NCBI GenBank assembly: GCA_947179485.1
Contig: OX359249.1
Span: 53,579,402 to 53,643,401 of the forward strand
Direction of reading: 5' to 3'
Length of the DNA: 64,000 nucleotides
Source of the DNA: Allacma fusca
Lineage: Eukaryota; Arthropoda; Collembola; Symphypleona; Sminthuridae
Part shown: positions 1 through 11,329 of the stretch, in pieces
Layout: each line of letters opens with the position of its first letter
How positions within the stretch are numbered: the first letter of the stretch is position 1
Program-made: the position numbers and the translations under genes
Notes under the pieces: model-generated
What the model was told of the DNA's origin: nothing
Seen by the model: only the letters and a program-made list of their open reading frames with translations
Databases searched by the model: none

Positions 1-399
1 ATCAAAATAATTATTGTTGTTTACAATTTGTAACTGAAAATTTCACGGAATTTAAAAAAAAATAAATGAAATTTAACACGTAAATATGGAACAGTTTCTA
101 TTTGTTTGCAATTGGGTGTCCGTGTATCACTATCAAAAATACATTTAGATCATTTATCTTTTTCGTAAATGTTATAATGGCTTGTATAGGACAGTTGTGA
201 TATTCTAAAAGGTGCTTCACATCCGTCTGCAGTGTACATGTACGTAGTGCAGTAACTTTACAAAAAAGTCTAAGGTCACCGAAATATATTTTGATGCGTA
301 TAATTAGCTGAATATAGTATTTATTTTTTTAACACGTTTGGCTATTATGCACATGATGACGCAAATTTGTAAAACAAATCAGTACAAATGTTTAGGATT
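1..399. other. no gene recognised
   Basis: AT-rich sequence with no ORF, repeat or RNA that I can recognise. Confidence 0.5.
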
Positions 400-407
400 G
401 CATGAAA

Positions 408-554
408 CAGGGGTGGATTAATAAAATAACTTTTACCCTGGCCATAACCCTCAAAATAGATTTACACATGCAATCTGAGGGCCTTAGTCGACATTTTTTA
501 ATAATTTTTTACACTGGCATGGCCAGGGTGGGCCACCTCGTAAATCCACCTCTG
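408..554. mobile_element. 147-bp hAT-type MITE
   Basis: The element begins CAGGGGTGGATTA and ends TAAATCCACCTCTG, which are imperfect terminal inverted repeats of the CAGRGGTGGATT type seen in hAT elements. It is flanked by gcatgaaa (400-407) and acatgaaa (555-562), an 8-bp target duplication with one mismatch. The interior carries a second inverted pair around CCTGGCCA/TGGCCAGG. There is no coding capacity, so it must have been mobilised by a transposase encoded elsewhere. Confidence 0.8.
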
Positions 555-645
555 ACATGAAACGATTTTGTATTTGAGAAACTTACATCTAATTGTAAGA
601 GATGGCAGTAAATTGTAAAAGTGACCAGAATTTTCAATAACAGAT

Positions 646-820
646 AATAACGTTATTGTGATTCGGTGTATGTTATTTTCTGTCCAGAGGTTTCGGTTTA
701 CGTTAAGTTTTTGTTAATCAAGTGCAATATGTTAACCGTTATTTCTCATTAACCATTACTAGGATTTTATCGATAATAACGTTATTCATTAACGTCAATC
801 AACAACGTTACCCATCACTG
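646..820. repeat. AACGTTA word array, hAT-like right end
   Basis: The words TAACGTTA, CGTTATT and GTTAAC recur irregularly on both strands. The stretch ends in CCCATCACTG, whose reverse complement CAGTGATGGG resembles a hAT terminus. I could not find a matching left end or a target duplication, so this is probably a degraded non-autonomous hAT element. Confidence 0.45.
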
Positions 821-859
821 ATTGAAAGTCAAGACGTCCGACAATACAAGTAATAAACA

Positions 860-1480
860 CGCTAAGGTATGCCTACAAGTAGGCAAAATTGTAGGATATG
901 CTCAAATTTTCACATATATTGTAGGCATTTGTATGTAGGCTGTATATTTCGAGGGAAAAATATATGCCATTTATATATGCTGGGAATAATCAGTACGTAC
1001 CTACATAAAAAAAGGTAGGTACTTAAGCATCAAAATGTATGTTTGTTTGTTTGAACCTTTCGTATTCCAACGCGCTGAATAAAAGCCCCATCTACACTTT
1101 GGTTCACATATTTACATACGTTATGTTACTTTTGTTTACGTGCTGGAGTAAAAACGATTTTAATTCGTTTTCAGCAATTACAATGAATGATTGCATAATT
1201 TAATTTTAGTCATGCAGGTATGAATCAATTACGACAAAGAGGTATGTTGGTTGTAGGTAGGGACAATTCTCGGGAGTAATGTATGCAGGTTGTAGGTAGG
1301 GTCAACTCTCGGGAGTAATGTATGTAGGTTGTAGGTAGGGTCAACTCTCTGGAGGGATGTATGTAGGTTGTAGGTAGGGTCAACTCTCGGGTGGGGTTTA
1401 TGTAGGCTAAAATGTAGGTTGTACGTGAGAACCTAAAAATATGTAGGCTTTAAGGTATGCGAATACTTTGCCCATCTTTG
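860..1480. repeat. TGTAGG/GTATGCCTAC word array, hAT-like right end
   Basis: Dense irregular recurrences of TGTAGG, GTAGGTA and their complements. The right border reads TTTGCCCATCTTTG, whose complement CAAAGATGGGCAAA looks like a hAT terminal repeat. It contains the 39-bp tandem repeat listed separately. No ORF of interest. Confidence 0.45.
1249..1410. repeat. 39-bp tandem repeat, about 4 copies
   Basis: Units begin with GGTTGTAGGTAGGG at 1249, 1288, 1327 and 1366, with a degenerate fifth start at 1405, giving an exact 39-bp period with a few substitutions per unit. Confidence 0.85.
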
Positions 1481-1507
1481 CTATAAAGACGATTCTGTGC
1501 CAGACCT

Positions 1508-1735
1508 GCATTCGAATACGAACATTTTTCGAATACAAATAACTGCTATAAAAAGAATAAATTATCAGACCGAATTCAAACCAAAACTACATAATAGCTT
1601 GAATTTCAAATCGAATACGAAACAAACCGAATATGTAATGTATTTTGAAATTCAAATAAAATTCAAATTCGAATACTAATATTATTTGATTCGTATTCGA
1701 ATTGGTTTCGAAGTTGGTTTCTCGAATTATATATT
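1508..1735. repeat. GAATAC/TTCGAAT word array
   Basis: Low-complexity stretch in which CGAATAC, GAATTCAAA and their complements recur irregularly on both strands. Of the same style as the other word arrays here. The short open frame across it is a by-product of the repeat. Confidence 0.5.
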
Positions 1736-1884
1736 TGCATAATAGTAACTGCTTAAATAATGATTAATGCTAAGAAAATGAGCTTCTATATCTAAAGCTG
1801 CCAGGTCATAACAAGCGAAATAGTAGGCTCCCAATGTACATTGCAAGATTTATTCATGCATGTAAAAAAACCTAATCTAACTAC

Positions 1885-2130
1885 ATAATATATTAAATAA
1901 GGGTAGAAGTTCACTTTTTAACACAAGGCTTATATTTTATTCGCAGCAACGTTTCGAGCTTTTCAATAATTTCAATTTTTCAATTTTTATTGATTGTAGT
2001 ATGCATTATATTGAATGTTACTACTAGTATATCATTTGCCTGACGAAGAGTAAAAGCTCGAAACGTTGCTGCGAATAAAATATAAGCCTTGTGTTAAAAA
2101 GTGAACTTCTACCCTTATTTAATATATTAT
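1885..2130. mobile_element. foldback element with 78-bp perfect inverted arms
   Basis: The left arm 1885-1962 and right arm 2053-2130 are perfect reverse complements, separated by a 90-bp spacer. The flanking sequence ctaatctaactacataat is present as an 18-bp direct repeat at 1872-1889 and 2165-2182, as expected of a target duplication around an insertion of roughly 275 bp. The right arm opens with a hammerhead-like core. Long TSDs and such motifs fit a Penelope-related non-autonomous element, but this is inference. Confidence 0.7.
2040..2064 (+). ncRNA. hammerhead-like core (incomplete)
   Basis: CTGACGA (2040-2046) is followed by an extra A, a 4-bp hairpin GAGT/GCTC closed by AAAA (2048-2059), then GAAA (2060-2063). 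This is the CUGANGA-stem II-GAAA order of a hammerhead ribozyme. I cannot find a convincing stem III, cleavage-site UH or closing stem I, so it is at most a decayed or partial motif. Confidence 0.3.
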
Positions 2131-2182
2131 ATATATTTCACTTCGCGTCTTTAACTAATTAAAACTAATCTAACTACATAAT

Positions 2183-3119
2183 TGGCAGTTCCAAAGAGAT
2201 TTAATAGCAATTTCTTTGAAAATAACTAGACTGTTACGGTAGTTTGGGGTGATACAATAGCACGTCCTATGCTAGTGTTCGGTCTTCGGCGTATAGGTGC
2301 CAAGATACGCTTTACTCTCACTCTAGCCCTAACCCATTTAAGGGACAATGGTACGAATTTCCCTAATGAAATTTTTCGAACTTTTCCAAATTTGTTCATA
2401 TATCTACTCCAAATACTTCGGATATATAAGCAAAGTCAGGAATATTTGGAAAAGAAAACTTTGAAAGTTTTAAATTAGCTGCTTACATTTTAACATTTGT
2501 TTCCAAATATATGTTGTGACTGGGTTGTAGACAAATTTATGGGCCTTTTAGGAAATAAATTAATATATGTACCCAACTTGAGCATATTTGCATTACTTGA
2601 ATCGTAGAAACAGAAAGCAATGTTGGACTTGGGGACATATTGAAAATTTAAAGCAAGAACGGAACAATGCAAAAAGGTTTTACACCTTGAAACAATTTCA
2701 CATCTTTAATTCTGGAGACCGCAATTGTTGATTGTGGAAGATCGTATTAGGCTCAAAGGACTACTCATGAAATTTTGTAGAATTCTAACATTATGAAATA
2801 TTTTTATAACCAACAGGCATTCTATGAAAAGTTGACCAGATCAAAACATCATCAAACCAAATCATAACCAGATCATCAATTTCCGTCGTGTTTGCTTTTT
2901 TGAGTGGCAAGCTTGAACTCACGTACTTCTCCTTTTCTCAAAAAAAAATTCTAGTTTTTGTCCTCAACACTTTTAAAAACTATTGGTATTCGGTTCCCTA
3001 ATGTCCTCTCTGTCCCAATAAGTAGTCCAGTAACACTGGAGTCTGCTGTTCTTGCGGGCACCACAGGACTAGTCAGGCAATTAGGTTTGCATTTTATTTT
3101 TTTTGAATCCTAAGCAGGA
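2183..3119. other. no gene recognised
   Basis: AT-rich sequence with only short chance ORFs. Nothing identifiable. Confidence 0.4.
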
Positions 3120-3965
3120 GGCAGGTCTAGGGAATTTGTTTTGTTAAGGGAAGTTATTTTTGTTGATCTCAACCCGAGCATTTTACTAATTGCATGCCTT
3201 TCAAGGGGAAAAGCTGAAGATAGTTATTTAATTCCCTTAAATATTTTTGCTGGGCATGGGATGGTGCTCACTCACTCACTGACCAAAACATCTCCGGTAC
3301 CCTGGACACCCTCATCTAAACGGAAAGCGCCGGTAGAGACTGCAGAAACTACTGTCCATCTTACTCCATGCAAACTCAACAAACTAGAATTCACGTTCCC
3401 ATCATCACATACCAATAAGCCATACACACCTTTCATTCCCTCCTACCTAAACTATGGATCTTAACCAATTGGAGGACTTAATTAAGCAAAGTACAGTGGA
3501 ATTCAAAAAAAAATATTACCGATCTAAAGACGGAAATCTCGGGAATAAGAGGGGATATTGCCGGAATTAACAATGAAATTAAGGTAGTTGAAGCCAACCT
3601 ATCTGTACTTGTGGAAACTAAGATCCTAGGAGTGGTCTCGAAGTGCAATTTTGTTATAATTCAACTTGAACTCCCAGAGCTCGGCAATCTCGGATTTGCA
3701 GACAAAAATCTCACGTCAAGAGAAACTAATTACTGATCCTCAAGCCCAAACATTTCACATGAAGAACAACTCAAACTTACAGAACCAAAAGAGTCGCTCG
3801 CTGAACCTTATAGTTCGAGGTCATCCGCCTGCTTCGAACAGTGCTGAAGGATTCAAGGTAGTTAAAAATACTCTGATCAGGAAACCGTATCAAAATGGTT
3901 CCCTCAGAAACATCGTGTTTTATACAAACTCAAGTTCAAGAGTCTCAAAAATATGCAGTCTTTGA
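3120..3965 (+). pseudogene. decayed LINE, ORF1-like region
   Basis: Two open stretches, 3141-3464 (Pro/Thr/Lys-rich) and 3666-3965 (helical with Gln/Lys, then a run LNLIVRG), resemble the linker, coiled-coil and start of the nucleic-acid-binding domain of ORF1 proteins of jockey/CR1/I-type LINEs. Frames are broken between them. The assignment rests mainly on position: endonuclease and reverse-transcriptase remnants follow on the same strand. Function, if intact, would be RNA packaging of the LINE transcript. It is now non-coding. Confidence 0.45.
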
Positions 3966-4080
3966 AAACCAGGTGTGAATCCTTTTAAATCTCAAAACTT
4001 TCAATCGGGGATTTTTGGAATTGTAATGGAATCAATAACTTCTATAATTTAAATGTTCGTGATAACAACTAATTTTTGAA

Positions 4081-5700
4081 TGCTAACATTTTCTGTTTTG
4101 CGTAAAACCTGGCTTACCCAACCGGAATTTACGGCAAATATGAATTGCCGTGCAATTTTTCAAACATTTCTATTTTTACAAACCCAAGCACGAAATAATG
4201 CCAAGTGGAGGTCTCCTTATCTGTATTAATAAAACCTTTGAAATTCTAAAACATTTTAATAATTTGCAAAACTGAAAATGCCCTGGGTGTTATGCCTGCC
4301 CACCTAAAAATGCCATGAAAATGCCAATAACGCCCTGAAAATTCCCGGCATTTTGGGCAGGCATATATTGGCCTTTTGGCATTTTGTGCAAAAATAAACA
4401 TTACTATCATTATTGATAATCTAGCGGAAACATGGGAATTTTCGACAGATTCAAACCCATCCAGCCTGAAGGAAGTTTTAAGGTTGATTTTCTAAAACAA
4501 AATCCAAATGTCCTAATTCATTATTTATCATCGATTTAAAAAATCGATTAAGAAACAATTTCAAAAATCCTTGATGATTTTGCAATACTCACTTTCTTTT
4601 AAAAGTTGGAAACAACAAACTCCATTATAGAAGTCTTTACGGGGTTTTAAAATAATGATTTGACCAGTGTCTGTGAATGTTTCAAATTGTAATAATTGTA
4701 ACAAATACAACACAAAAAATTCTAAAAAAATTAAGATTCACTAGTAATGAATTTTTATGTATTATAACTATTACATAACTTGAGGTTATAAAATACTTCA
4801 AAACTTGGAGCTTGTATAGTCAATTTTTATTTCCCCAAGTAAAACACTAATTTTAGGAGTTCAAAATTTTGAAATTTCAAAAATTTGTGTTTTGCTGATG
4901 ACCCAGTGTTTAAACTATGAGATTATTGTCAGCTTTACATATTTTTGTGTTGCAAATTTAAAATAATTTTGCTCGTGAAGTCTTATAAGTATACATCATC
5001 AGGCAAGCGAACGAGATCTTACAATAATTTAAAATAAAAAATATTAAAATTAAATTGTCTATTTAAACATACTGTTTGGTGATTTAGTATGTAAAATTAT
5101 TACATATTTAAAGCTCAAATCGGAAAAAAATCGAGGCTGCCTAGGCTGAATATGTCCAAAGTGCCAAAAATGACATAATGAAAATGCCGAAAATGCCAGG
5201 ACATGTTGGGCAAGCATAATGCCGAAAATGCCCTGACATTTTCAATTTTGCAACCATGTTTGTGGTAAAACAAAAAGTCACACAGACGTATAATTGTTTT
5301 TTATTTATGCAAAACCAGGAAATGGCAATTTTTTGCCTTTTAACGAGATTGGAGGATGGAATTGAGGAGATATCCTTTGAAGTTCTAAGCAAAAACATGC
5401 CCATTATTGGGGAATTCAATGCAAGTTTTGGGAACTATTATTACTTCCCGGAGGCTAAATATCCAAGCCTGCTTCAAATTAGATTCAGATGACTCGAAAA
5501 TGAACTCCACGGGTAAACGTTTATTCTTCATACTTTCGGATCGCGATTTTACCCTTCTAAACAGCATGTGCAGGACAGCTACTCCAGCTAATTTTACTTT
5601 ATATTTCAAAGAATTGGTATAGTGTTATTAATTTGTGTTGCGGAAATTCCACTACTCTGGAATATATCCATGACCTTACCCCCTTAATATTACTCCTTCC
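4081..5700 (+). pseudogene. decayed LINE endonuclease, split by an insertion
   Basis: The N-terminal half (4081-4262) contains a PSGGLLICINK-type strand typical of apurinic/apyrimidinic-like LINE endonucleases. The second half (5253-5700) contains MPIIGEFNASFGN, matching the conserved GDFNA motif, with D replaced by E. The halves are separated by the hAT-like insertion at about 4270-5245. Several frameshifts and stops make it non-functional. The domain would nick target DNA for target-primed reverse transcription. Confidence 0.6.
4270..5245. mobile_element. hAT-like non-autonomous element, AAAATGCC word family
   Basis: Ends are inverted (CTGAAAATGCCC on the left, GACATTTTCAA on the right). 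Both ends are studded with AAAATGCC/GGCATTTT and GGCAGGCAT words. A near-perfect direct repeat atttgcaa/ttttgcaa flanks it (8 bp, one mismatch). It interrupts the LINE endonuclease, so it is younger than that LINE. The same word family forms the better-preserved element at 60265-61876. No transposase ORF is visible. Confidence 0.6.
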
Positions 5701-6199
5701 ACGCACTTATATGTCTGGAACTAATCAGCTTCTCTAATCCGCCTCCTCCTGAGACACATTTGGGGGATTGGTCTGTTTTGAAATGGGGTCGCCGATCTGA
5801 AGATCATGCGCTAATTCTTAATGACAGTTTGTTGTTAATTTCAGACACATTAGATGTTGATGGTTACAACAAGGAACTCACTAATGCTGTTAAATCAGCT
5901 GCTATTGGAAGCGGTATGGAACTTGTCGTGCCAATTAATGTCAGCCCCTCTAGGGACAAGCCCTGGTGCGAAGGACTGTAAAAACTCTCGGGCAGTAGTA
6001 ATTAAAAAACTTAAGACCGTAAGAAAGAATTACAGTATTCAGTCGTTTAGAGATGAGTATCATGAGGCGAGAACAAGTTACAATATCCTAATTAAGACGA
6101 AAAAGAGTAAGCACGTTGACTTTATAAAAGCCAATATGTGAAGCCCAAAAAACATAACTACGTTCTGGAAGACGGTTAATCCTTTTAAATAATAAGGGT

Positions 6200-7540
6200 C
6201 CAGTCTGATCCCCGTGGATGCTGGGGAATTTTTACTAAAACGTTATGCCAGTAAAACTTCAAACAATCCCATTATTGCAGCAAATCGAACACAGTGATAG
6301 TCTGCTCTACTACCCCGTTAGTTCCTTTAAACGGGAGGGCGCATTGAAATATATCTCCGGGTATTGATGGTCTTCCTAGCGAACTCTGGAAATACGCCTC
6401 CAATGATCTTTGCCTACACCAACTAGCCCTGTTTAACTATAATATCCTCGGGCATAACTCAAAAGAAGTGGTCAGAAATAGAGCTTTTCATGCTGTTTAA
6501 AAAGGGAGATCATCAGGGGGACTCATCAACACAATAACCAAGTTATTCACTAAGGTTCTGTATAACAGACTATATCCGTGTTGTGAATCAAGAAACATTC
6601 TTCCTGAATCGCAGTGTGTTTTTCGCACCCGGGGCTGCATTGATCAATATTTTACGCTCCTTGCCATTATACAATCTAAAATACATGGCACTGGTGGGAA
6701 AATTTGCGCTCTCTTCGTGGATTTAGCCCCCACTTGCGACACAATTAACTACGATCTTCTATGAAAAAAACTTGCCAGCTTTGGGATGAGCTTTAACATT
6801 ATCAGAATACTTAAGTCATTGTGTGACAATGTAACTGTCAAGTTTAGGGTAGGCAAAGATCATACCTATTGTTTTGAATTGTCACAATTGCGTATTGCAA
6901 GGAGACATCCTAAGACCTCTTCTGTTTGCCATATGCATTTTGGATCTGGACTCATTATTTGATTCCAAGGGGCTTCCTATTGGTCTTGGTGGTATCAATT
7001 CAGTCCACCACTTATTTTTGCCAGATTTTTGTCAAAAATTTCACTTTTGGATGAATATTGTGTTCAGAACTCCTCAAGTATCAATACGTCGAAGACCAAG
7101 AGAATTGTATTCCGGAAAGGGGGAAGGTTAATGGACTCTTGAGCTTGGTTTTAAAGGGGAAAAATAGAAATTGTGTCGGAATACACTTATTTGGGGGTCA
7201 AATTTAGCACATTCGTTTCATTCCGGGAGGCTGCTAAAGACAGAAAACGGAAAGTCCTAGCTACTATCTGGCCCATTATAAAAATTCTTAGTGCTACTAA
7301 AACGCACTCATGACAGTCAAGAATGAAACTTTTGAACTCGGGTTTTTATCCCAACTATGACTTATGAGAAATGGAAATGGGCCAAAATCAGTTTCTAAAG
7401 AAATTTTTGTGGCTCCCTCATGAAACCCCATCGTATGCGGTAAGATTTGAGACTGGTAGGATAAACGTTCTCTACCGCGTTGTCTCTTCGGTTTTAGTTC
7501 AAGATATTATTAATGTTCGAGAACATGCTTGTTAACTTAA
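6200..7540 (+). pseudogene. decayed LINE reverse transcriptase
   Basis: Reading across several frameshifts, the RT landmarks appear in order: a PGIDGLPSELWK strand, a degraded FVDL-like stretch, LQGDILRPLLFAICI (the G-D/S-x-L-x-PLLF motif), and a C-terminal block near 7370-7500 with FLKKFLWLP and RFETG, as in I/R1/jockey-type elements. The catalytic YxDD box is not preserved in any frame I read. Same element as the two preceding entries, oriented plus, about 4.4 kb in total. Confidence 0.6.
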
Positions 7541-7899
7541 GTTCTGTCAGGCTAAGACAAATTTGTCAAATGCCACATAACAGCCCAGTAAAGTCGTGGT
7601 CCAATTTTATTAGGGACACATTATATAAACATGGCTTTGCCTTAGTGTAGGAGTTCCAGTCCGCGGAATATCTTGCTGGTTTCTTTGAGCACATTATGGC
7701 AGTAATTTATGATTTTTTTATTGAAGCTGACCATGAAAGACTTATAGCATCCTCAAAATACGAATTTTTATCTCTACATAATTTCACAATTTCTGTTAGC
7801 CAGTTCCATTTTGTTCTTTTCCTTTTCTTAATTTCTCGTGAATGAGTTTTTCATTCTAAATGCAGACGTCAATGAAGTTTATACTAGCTCTGAATATTG

Positions 7900-8400
7900 A
7901 GCATTTTATGTTCTCCGCCTCTAGTTCTAACCTCAGAGTATAAGATGGAGAGCTATTGGATGTGCCGGTCAGTCTTCTTAGAAATTTCGGCTTCCTTAGT
8001 ATACTTCAATCTCCATACCGGAAATGTGTACAGGAGCGTTGACGTGACTTAGAGTTTCAAATGACTTCTGGTATCTTTTATTTTGCTTTATAGTATACCT
8101 TGAAGAGCTTCCCTTCTGCCCTCTTTACTTTTCCTATGAAAAGGTCTTTCGCCATTTCAAAAGATCCTGCAATTCACCGTACCATGTCATCAGCATATAA
8201 TAGGATGGTGATTATTGTCGTGTTCATTTTGATACCCTCGACATTTCTTTCTTCTAGTAATTTAACAATCTTGTCTATATATACTGAGAATAGCGTTGGC
8301 GATCATGTTTCTCCCTGCAAGACCCCTTTTAATATTTTAATGAAATTGCTCTTCCCTTCTTTCCCTCTAACTTGAGTTTTTGCAACGCTATGAGAGCTTC
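7900..8400 (-). pseudogene. LINE reverse transcriptase fragment (minus)
   Basis: On the minus strand the 8090-8400 part reads QGET-SPTLFSVYIDKI followed by ILLYADDMV, which are the conserved RT blocks containing the catalytic YADD aspartates. A stop and small lesions are present. Downstream (7900-8090) nothing clear remains. It faces the plus-strand LINE, so the two decayed elements abut tail to tail. Confidence 0.65.
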
Positions 8401-8865
8401 ATAAGCAGATTTACCTACCAAAATAGAATACAAACGAATAGGTATCACCTAACTGCAATCAATTTTGCAGGAATACAATTATTATTGCATATATTAATAT
8501 AGAATAATGTAGGTAAACTTGGTAAAGTTGACTTTAGAAGCGTTTTCAATAAAATAGTTGACAGTAAACATCAATTTTTTATAGTAGACTGTTGCTAGAA
8601 TAGTAGCTAGTCTACTAAAATGGCATCTTTATCTATGTCCTTATCTTGCAAAAATTGCGTGGGAGTTTTTAGGGGTGCCCGCAACGGATGATCCCGTTTA
8701 AAGGTTATTCTCAACTTGAACCGCTTTATTAATCTCAAAGTGGCTCGCGAAGCTTGAAGTTACAATTAAAGTGTGCATGTGCATAAAAGCGTGGCTAGGA
8801 GAATCGGTAAATGATCTGATAAGTGCATGCTCAGTGTTTTGAAGTCGTCTATATTTGTTTCATCT
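8401..8865. other. spacer inside the minus-strand LINE remnant
   Basis: AT-rich sequence separating the RT and endonuclease fragments of the minus-strand LINE. It carries repeats of TAGTAGACT/TAGTCTAC near 8580-8615. Probably a deletion scar plus a small insertion. Confidence 0.35.
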
Positions 8866-9140
8866 TCATTGACAAGACAGATCGATCAAGGATGCGCCTT
8901 TATACGTGTGGAAGGTAGCGGCACCTTTCGGGTCTCCTTTTGTTCTTCCGTTATTAAGAATTCTGTCTTCTGCTTCAAAGATTGACTGCAGCAACCTTCC
9001 TCTTCTGTTCAAGTTCTTGTCTGTAGTGTTGCGTGTTTGTGATATGTTTTTGTTGTAGTCATGTATCACCTTCTGGCACTTTTATCCAGGCATTGCATTA
9101 AGATCCCCAATAAAATTGCATTTTTGTTTCATGATATTAA
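8866..9140 (-). pseudogene. LINE endonuclease fragment (minus)
   Basis: The minus strand reads FIGDLNAMPG near 9090-9125 (the GDFNA motif) followed by LNNGRTKGDPKGAATF and YKGASLIDL, the classic C-terminal blocks of a LINE apurinic endonuclease. An in-frame stop separates the two parts. It precedes the RT fragment at 8090-8400 in the correct minus-strand order, so both belong to one decayed element. Confidence 0.7.
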
Positions 9141-9780
9141 GAAATCATGAACACTTCTTCGTCATATTCCTCAGCCAGTGGGAATTACGTGAAGTACATG
9201 TAAAGTTTATTCTCATCTTTGCTATTGCATTGTTTCAATGTAAAAATCGGATTTAAAATTTATATTCATATTGTTTTCAACTGACTTGTGAATTCCTAAA
9301 AGTAAGCCACCACTGGGTCTTCATCCATAAATGCTTCTTCTTGCTGGGATTGTGGTACAATTATAATTTGAGTATCTTTTCCTGGGGTACAGCGTGTTTG
9401 TCGTGAGTTGTGGGGATCGATATTATTGCAATGGGTTCTACAGTTGTTTGTTGATTCAGTAGTAAAATGCTCACTACAGGTTCACTTGCAAATGTTTTTG
9501 GTGTTTTTTTACGGATTCTGAGTGTTGGGGAAATTAAACATTTGTTTTTCTATGATAAATTACTTTCACATTTCACGTAAATGGTAAAGCTAGGTACGTG
9601 AAAAACGGGGGGGGGAATTTTAATTTACTTTAGCGGGTACACACAAACCCATGTATGTTGATATCAAGCTCACAAAAGAAGTTTTATTGCAAAAACTAAA
9701 TTCCAATAATTTTTGTGTACTTCAAATTAAGAAACTATCGAACCTTTGCACTAACTGTGAGATAGTTCTGGGAAACATTG
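9141..9780. other. no gene recognised
   Basis: AT-rich. A G9 run near 9607-9616 and short chance ORFs only. Confidence 0.4.
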
Positions 9781-9803
9781 TTTTTTTTTCTTTTTTTTTC
9801 TGC

Positions 9804-9824
9804 TTGCGCTGTACTGACGAGTCC
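9804..9824 (+). ncRNA. 5' half of a hammerhead ribozyme (truncated copy)
   Basis: TTGCGCTGTA CTGACGAGTCC repeats the first half of the complete motif 177 bp downstream, including the stem I strand, the CUGACGA core and the first stem II strand. The sequence then diverges, so there is no GAAA or cleavage site. Confidence 0.6.
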
Positions 9825-9984
9825 CTTGTTTTAAATGTTGTTTGTTCTTTTCCAAAAAACAAGCATTGAATTATTTCGAGCAGCAATTGAAGTTGAGAAA
9901 ATAATAATTTTATTTTCTACGTCAATCTTCATTCTGCCACTGACGGGTCACGAAGTCAGTCGCTAGTCATTTTTTTCTGTTTGC

Positions 9985-10031
9985 GCTGTACTGACGAGTC
10001 CTAAATAGGACGAAACACCGGTGTCTGCAGC
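9985..10031 (+). ncRNA. minimal type I hammerhead ribozyme
   Basis: All parts of a hammerhead are present in order. Stem I 5' strand GCTGTA is at 9985-9990 and the core CTGACGA at 9991-9997. Stem II GTCCT-AAAT-AGGAC is at 9998-10011, GAAA at 10012-10015, and a very short self-complementary stem III CACCGGTG at 10016-10023. U16.1-C17 follow at 10024-10025, with predicted cleavage after C10025. Stem I 3' strand TGCAGC is at 10026-10031 and pairs fully with 9985-9990, with one G-U. Hammerheads with such tiny stem III usually self-cleave as dimers and are known from Penelope-like elements and retrozymes. The host repeat here is not identified. Confidence 0.85.
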
Positions 10032-10849
10032 TAACAAGGTTTCTGGTCTTAAGTATCAACTGTTAGTGGTCGCCAGATATAAGCCTTTTGTGGAAACAGT
10101 TTGTTTCTATCATGTTATCACGTAATCCAGTTTTAAATTATTAAAATTACTTGTTTACTAGTATGTATGTTCGTTCCTTGATCTTTGGTCTCGTGTGGTA
10201 CATCGAATCGTTCCACAATCTTTGATAAAGAAACAAGTTCCGATAGTTTTCCATCCAACAGTTCAGACCATTTGAACAAAACATTTTTTGTTATAATGAA
10301 TTATTTGAAGCAAATTTTTAACCAACCAACGTACATTTTTGGTAAACAATGTCGTTAGCTCAAATTAATTCGTTGCAGTTTTTATACTAATTGTGTTCGC
10401 AAAAACAAATCAAATTATAAATTTGATGTGACCAAATTGTCCAGTTTACTCCTCATACAGGAACGGTCCTGATTTTCTGAACCGAATTTCGAAAGAGATT
10501 TATTGGTCCGGCATAAACTTGGAACAAAGCACTATAAGTGGCTCTAAGTTTCGTCCAGTTCAAAATTTTTGGTCCGACCAGAATAGTATCTTTGTGAGTT
10601 ATTATTATTGTAAGTTATTTGAAATGGGAAGGTCAAAATATCAGCCAAGTGTAGTACGAAACAATGTTCAAAATTGAACGTGCTCACAACTGCGGAGAGT
10701 AATGTACGGCGGCGTTTATTTCCTTTACCGGCCTAATTGAAAGTTACTATTTTACTTATCACGCAGTTATGCAATTTCAACTCTGCAGGTTTATAGTAAC
10801 TGACTGAAATAAAATTAAAGAAGAGGGTCTGATTTAAAAAATCTCTGTG
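10032..10849. other. no gene recognised
   Basis: AT-rich sequence without recognisable coding or repeat structure. Confidence 0.4.
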
Positions 10850-11075
10850 GAAACATGACCAACTGCATGAAAGAATGAATAGCTGCATTCTCTCTTCTAA
10901 ATTGAGCGAGTGGATAGTGATGGTAAGATTCAAATATTCGCGCGCTCTAGATGCATCGGCGACTATAGCACTGTGCAGCTAGCCGCTAGCTATTGCATGT
11001 AACTATTTACTGACATCCCAACTTACATTTGCCTTGCTTAGACAACAATAGTTGGCTGTGCAGTGCTAGTATGCA
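10850..11075 (+). repeat. single arm of a foldback repeat family
   Basis: Closely similar to the right arm of the foldback element at 61990-63350, sharing CTCTCTTCTAA, GGATAGTGA, CGCGCTCTAGATGCATCG, GCTAGCTATTGCATGTA and GTTGGCTGTGCAGTGCTAGTA in the same order. No inverted partner is present here, so it is a solo arm or truncated copy. Confidence 0.7.
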
Positions 11076-11329
11076 TATATTTAAACCACTTGGCGATTTC
11101 GCTACTTTCTACTTTCAGTATTTAATTATAGAGAATTAGGTCGAGACTTTTTCGTCACCCGTTTTTTTGCTGCTTACTTGAAAGGACGTTACCCTTACTA
11201 TGTACTGCAATAATTTTCGGTTATTCATAAAATATAGTCATGAGATACATTTCCTGTGAAGATTTGTAATTTTGAAGCAATCTTCATTTTTATTTTTAAA
11301 ACAATTGTTTGTTTTCTAAAATCCCAACC

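Noticed and set aside
9601-9620. Poly-G run as a hAT terminus
   Set aside because: No inverted partner or target duplication nearby.
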